This document shows positions 61,332 to 64,000 of a DNA stretch of 64,000 nt, in pieces. The stretch lies in contig NC_047067.1 in NCBI RefSeq assembly GCF_902459465.1, positions 15,932,151 to 15,996,150 of the forward strand, read 5' to 3'. Position 1 is the stretch's first letter. The number at the start of each line of letters is the position of its first letter. Under the pieces are notes generated by a model that made no database searches, had not been told where the DNA came from, and saw only the letters and a program-made list of their open reading frames with translations. Origin of the DNA: Asterias rubens. Lineage: Eukaryota; Echinodermata; Asteroidea; Forcipulatida; Asteriidae. The translations under genes and the position numbers were made by a program.

Positions 61332-61403
61332 TAGCAGAGCGAGGTTTCGATCCTCGGACCTCTGGGTTATGGGCCCAGCACGCTTCCACTGCGCCACTCT
61401 GCT
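61332..61403 (-). tRNA. tRNA-iMet (CAT), exact consensus
   Basis: T5 terminator; octamer-type upstream spacer. Confidence 0.9.
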
Positions 61404-62190
61404 TGCTGCACAGTGATGCAAATTTGTTTTCAAAACTTTTTAAAAAAACTGGATTACACAATAATTTGGAAACACTTTAAAAAAAAAAAAAAAAAACTGC
61501 GCCACTTTGCTTGCTAACAAAGTGATTCAAAATAGTGTACAAAACCATCTCAAAAATAGGATCTCACAATTGTAACACATTTTACTTAAAAAGTGTTAGC
61601 AGAGCGAGATTTCGATCCGGGAACCTCTGGGTTATGGGCCCAGCACGCTTCCACTGCGCCACTTTGCTTGCTAACAAAGTGATTCAAAATAGTGTACAAA
61701 ACCATCTCAAAAATAGGATTTCACAATTGGAACACATTTAAATATCCTTAAAAAGTGTTAGCAGAGCGAGATTTCGATCCGGGAACCTCTGGGTTATGGG
61801 CCCAGCACGCTTCCACTGCGCCACTTTGCTTGCTAACAAAGTGATTCAAAATAGTGTACAAAACCATCTCAAAAATAGGATTTCACAATTGGAACACATT
61901 TAAATATCCTTAAAAAGTGTTAGCAGAGCGAGGTTTCGATCCTCGGACCTCTGGGTTATGGGCCCAGCACGCTTCCAATGCGCCACTCTGCTTGCTGCTC
62001 AGTGATGCAAATTTGTTTTCAAAACTCTCTAAAAAAACTGGATTACACAATAATTTGAACACACTTCAAAAACAAAAACAACATTCAAAAACTGCGCCAC
62101 TTTGCTTGCTAACGAAGTGATTCAAAATAGTGTACAAAACCATCTCAAAAATAGGATTTCACAATTTTAACACATTTACTTAAAAAGTGT

Positions 62191-62262
62191 TAGCAGAGCG
62201 AGGTTTCGATCCTCGGACCTCTGGGTTATGGGCCCAGCACGCTTCCACTGCGCCACTCTGCT
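62191..62262 (-). tRNA. tRNA-iMet (CAT), exact consensus
   Basis: T5 terminator; collapsed upstream spacer. Confidence 0.9.
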
Positions 62263-63347
62263 TGCTTACAAGGTGATACACATTTACTTAAAAAGTGTTA
62301 GCAGAGCGAGATTTCGATCCGGGAACCTCTGGGTTATGGGCCCAGCACGCTTCCACTGCGCCACTCTGCTGGCTGCTCAGTGATGCAAATTTGTTTTCAA
62401 AACTCTCTAAACAAACTGGATTACACAATAATTTGAACACACTTCAAAAACAAAAACAAAATTCAAAAACTGCGCCACTTTGCTTGCTAACGAAGTGATT
62501 CAAAATAGTGTACAAAACCATCTCAAAAATAGGATTTCACAATTTTAACACATTTTACTTAAAAAGTGTTAGCAGAGCGAGATTTCGATCCTCGGACCTC
62601 TGGGTTATGGGCCCAGCACCCTTCCACTGCGCAACTCTGCTAGCTTACAGAGTGATGCAAAATAGTGTACAAAACCATCTCAAAAATAGGATTTCACATT
62701 TTCAACACATTTACTTAAAAAGTGTTAGCAGAGCGAGATTTATATGCGGGAACCTCTAGGTTATGGGCCCAGCACGCTTCCACTGCGCCACTCTGCCAGC
62801 TTACAAAGTGATGCAAAATAGTGCACAAAACCATCTCAAAAATAGGATTTCACATTTTGAACACATTTACTTAAAAAGTGTTAGCAGAGCGAGATTTCGA
62901 TCCTCGGACCTCTGAGTTATGGGCCCAGCACGCTTCCACTTCGCCACTCTGCTAGCTTACAAAGTGATGCAAAAAAGTGTACAAAACCATCTCAAAAATA
63001 GGATTGCACATTTTGAACACATTTACTTAAAAAGTGTTAGCAGAGCGATATTTCGATCCGGGAACCTCTGGGTTATGGGCCCAGCACGCTTCCACTGCGC
63101 CACTCTGCTAGCTGACAAGTGATGCAAAATAGTGTACAAAACCATCTCAAAAATAGGATTGCACATTTTGAACACATTTACTTAAAAAGTGTTAGCAGAG
63201 CGATATTTCGATCCGGGAACCTCTAAGTTATGGGCCAGCACGCTTCCACTGCGCCAATCTGCTTGCTTACAAAGTGATGCAAAATAGTGTACAAAACCAT
63301 CTCAAAAATAGGATTTCACAACTTGAACACATTTACTTAAAAAGTGT

Positions 63348-63419
63348 TAGCAGAGCGAGGTTTCGATCCTCGGACCTCTGGGTTATGGGCCCAGCACGCT
63401 TCCACTGCGCCACTCTGCT
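63348..63419 (-). tRNA. tRNA-iMet (CAT), exact consensus
   Basis: T5 terminator; octamer-type upstream spacer with a long A run. Confidence 0.9.
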
Positions 63420-63940
63420 TGCTGCACAGTGATGCAAATTTGTTTTCAAAACTTTTTAAAAAAACTGGATTACACAATAATTTGGAAACACTTTAAAAAA
63501 AAAAAAAAAAAAAAAACTGCGCCACTTTGCTTGCTAACAAAGTGATTCAAAATAGTGTACAAAACCATCTCAAAAATAGGATCTCACAATTGTAACACAT
63601 TTTACTTAAAAAGTGTTAGCAGAGCGAGATTTCGATCCGGGAACCTCTGGGTTATGGGCCCAGCACGCTTCCACTGCGCCACTTTGCTTGCTAACAAAGT
63701 GATTCAAAATAGTGTACAAAACCATCTCAAAAATAGGATTTCACAATTGGAACACATTTAAATATCCTTAAAAAGTGTTAGCAGAGCGAGATTTCGATCC
63801 GGGAACCTCTGGGTTATGGGCCCAGCACGCTTCCACTGCGCCACTTTGCTTGCTAACAAAGTGATTCAAAATAGTGTACAAAACCATCTCAAAAATAGGA
63901 TTTCACAATTGGAACACATTTAAATATCCTTAAAAAGTGT

Positions 63941-64000
63941 TAGCAGAGCGAGGTTTCGATCCTCGGACCTCTGGGTTATGGGCCCAGCACGCTTCCACTG
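63941..64000 (-). tRNA. tRNA-iMet (CAT), cut by the window edge
   Basis: The visible 60 bases match the consensus. The acceptor 5' end lies outside the window, which shows that the array continues. Confidence 0.85.

Larger units (their letters stand above)
19823..64000 (-). repeat. Initiator tRNA-Met tandem array (whole, including insertions)
   Basis: Head-to-tail copies of a unit of about 156 bp, each made of a 72-bp minus-strand initiator tRNA-Met gene and a spacer of about 84 bp. The array runs from about 19.8 kb to the right edge and is interrupted at 19884-20276, 26850-29839 and 36013-43926. About 33 kb of array remains, giving roughly 200 copies. Gene consensus on the minus strand: acceptor AGCAGAG/CTCTGCT with A73-type discriminator, D arm GCGC..GCGT, anticodon arm CTGGG-CCCATAA-CCCAG, T arm CGAGG-ATCGAAA-CCTCG. 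A1:U72, three G:C pairs above the anticodon loop, C33, and A at the first and last conserved T-loop places are the marks of eukaryotic initiator tRNA. The A box is TGGCGCAGTGG and the B box GGATCGAAACC. A T5 run follows about 5 nt after the gene. Confidence 0.96.
43927..64000 (-). tRNA. Array block 3: about 120 copies, intact genes common
   Basis: This block mixes exact consensus genes (listed separately) with G.U-type and broken-type copies. Two spacer kinds alternate. The short kind has TTACAAAGTGATGCAAAATAG. The long kind starts CAGTGATGCAAATTTG, continues with ACTGGATTACACAATAATTTG and a poly-A or (AAAAAC) stretch, and contains a 16-nt stump of the tRNA 5' end (plus strand ACTGCGCCACTTTGCT). 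A collapsed spacer, ACAAGGTGATACACATTTAC, also recurs. Blocks of several units are duplicated. Confidence 0.9.

Noticed and set aside
20281-64000. CRISPR-like array (regular repeats and spacers)
   Set aside because: Spacers are near-identical between units rather than unique, the repeat is a full tRNA gene, and the setting is an animal genome.

Overview
The window is animal nuclear DNA. It has no bacterial-style gene packing, it carries L2-type, CR1/Rex-like and DIRS-type retroelement coding regions, several kinds of MITE, a tRNA-derived SINE, and long satellite arrays. The repeat families remind me of echinoderm genomes (sea star, sea cucumber), but that is from memory and is not proved here.

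The dominant feature is a tandem array filling about 19.8-64.0 kb and running off the right edge. Its 156-bp unit holds a 72-bp tRNA gene on the minus strand: eukaryotic initiator tRNA-Met, anticodon CAT. Acceptor stem, D arm, three G:C anticodon-stem pairs, C33 and the AUCGAAA T loop all fit, and an oligo-T run follows the gene. About 200 copies fit in the window. I located 26 exact consensus copies, all at or right of 35.8 kb. Most others have a damaged T arm, and a few have a changed anticodon. Long plus-strand reading frames across the array are antisense readings of the tRNA unit, because 156 is divisible by 3.

The array is broken by three insertions. A TTAA-flanked palindromic MITE sits at its left edge (19884-20276). 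A 5'-truncated L2-type LINE with an open endonuclease/reverse transcriptase frame lies inside the T arm of one copy (26850-29839). A degraded DIRS-type element is preceded by a 269-bp deletion derivative of itself, with AGT at all three junctions (36013-43926).

Left flank: a 31-bp minisatellite (1-2195); LINE and MITE fragments (2196-3305); a CGTACG/CACGTG-rich segment with a small disrupted coding region (about 3400-4610); a 3.6-kb foldback element (4685-8300); a decayed CR1/Rex-like LINE (8815-10880); further MITEs (11112-11254, 12154-12962, 13159-13266, 18229-18377); and a 72-bp tandem repeat (18721-19224). The only plausible host protein gene I can support is a 92-residue secreted, peptide-precursor-like protein at 13641-13919. 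The stretch 13920-18228 is AT-rich and appears non-coding.

The genes form no pathway. The window shows mass amplification of one translation-initiation tRNA gene, with duplication, decay and transposon insertion inside the array.
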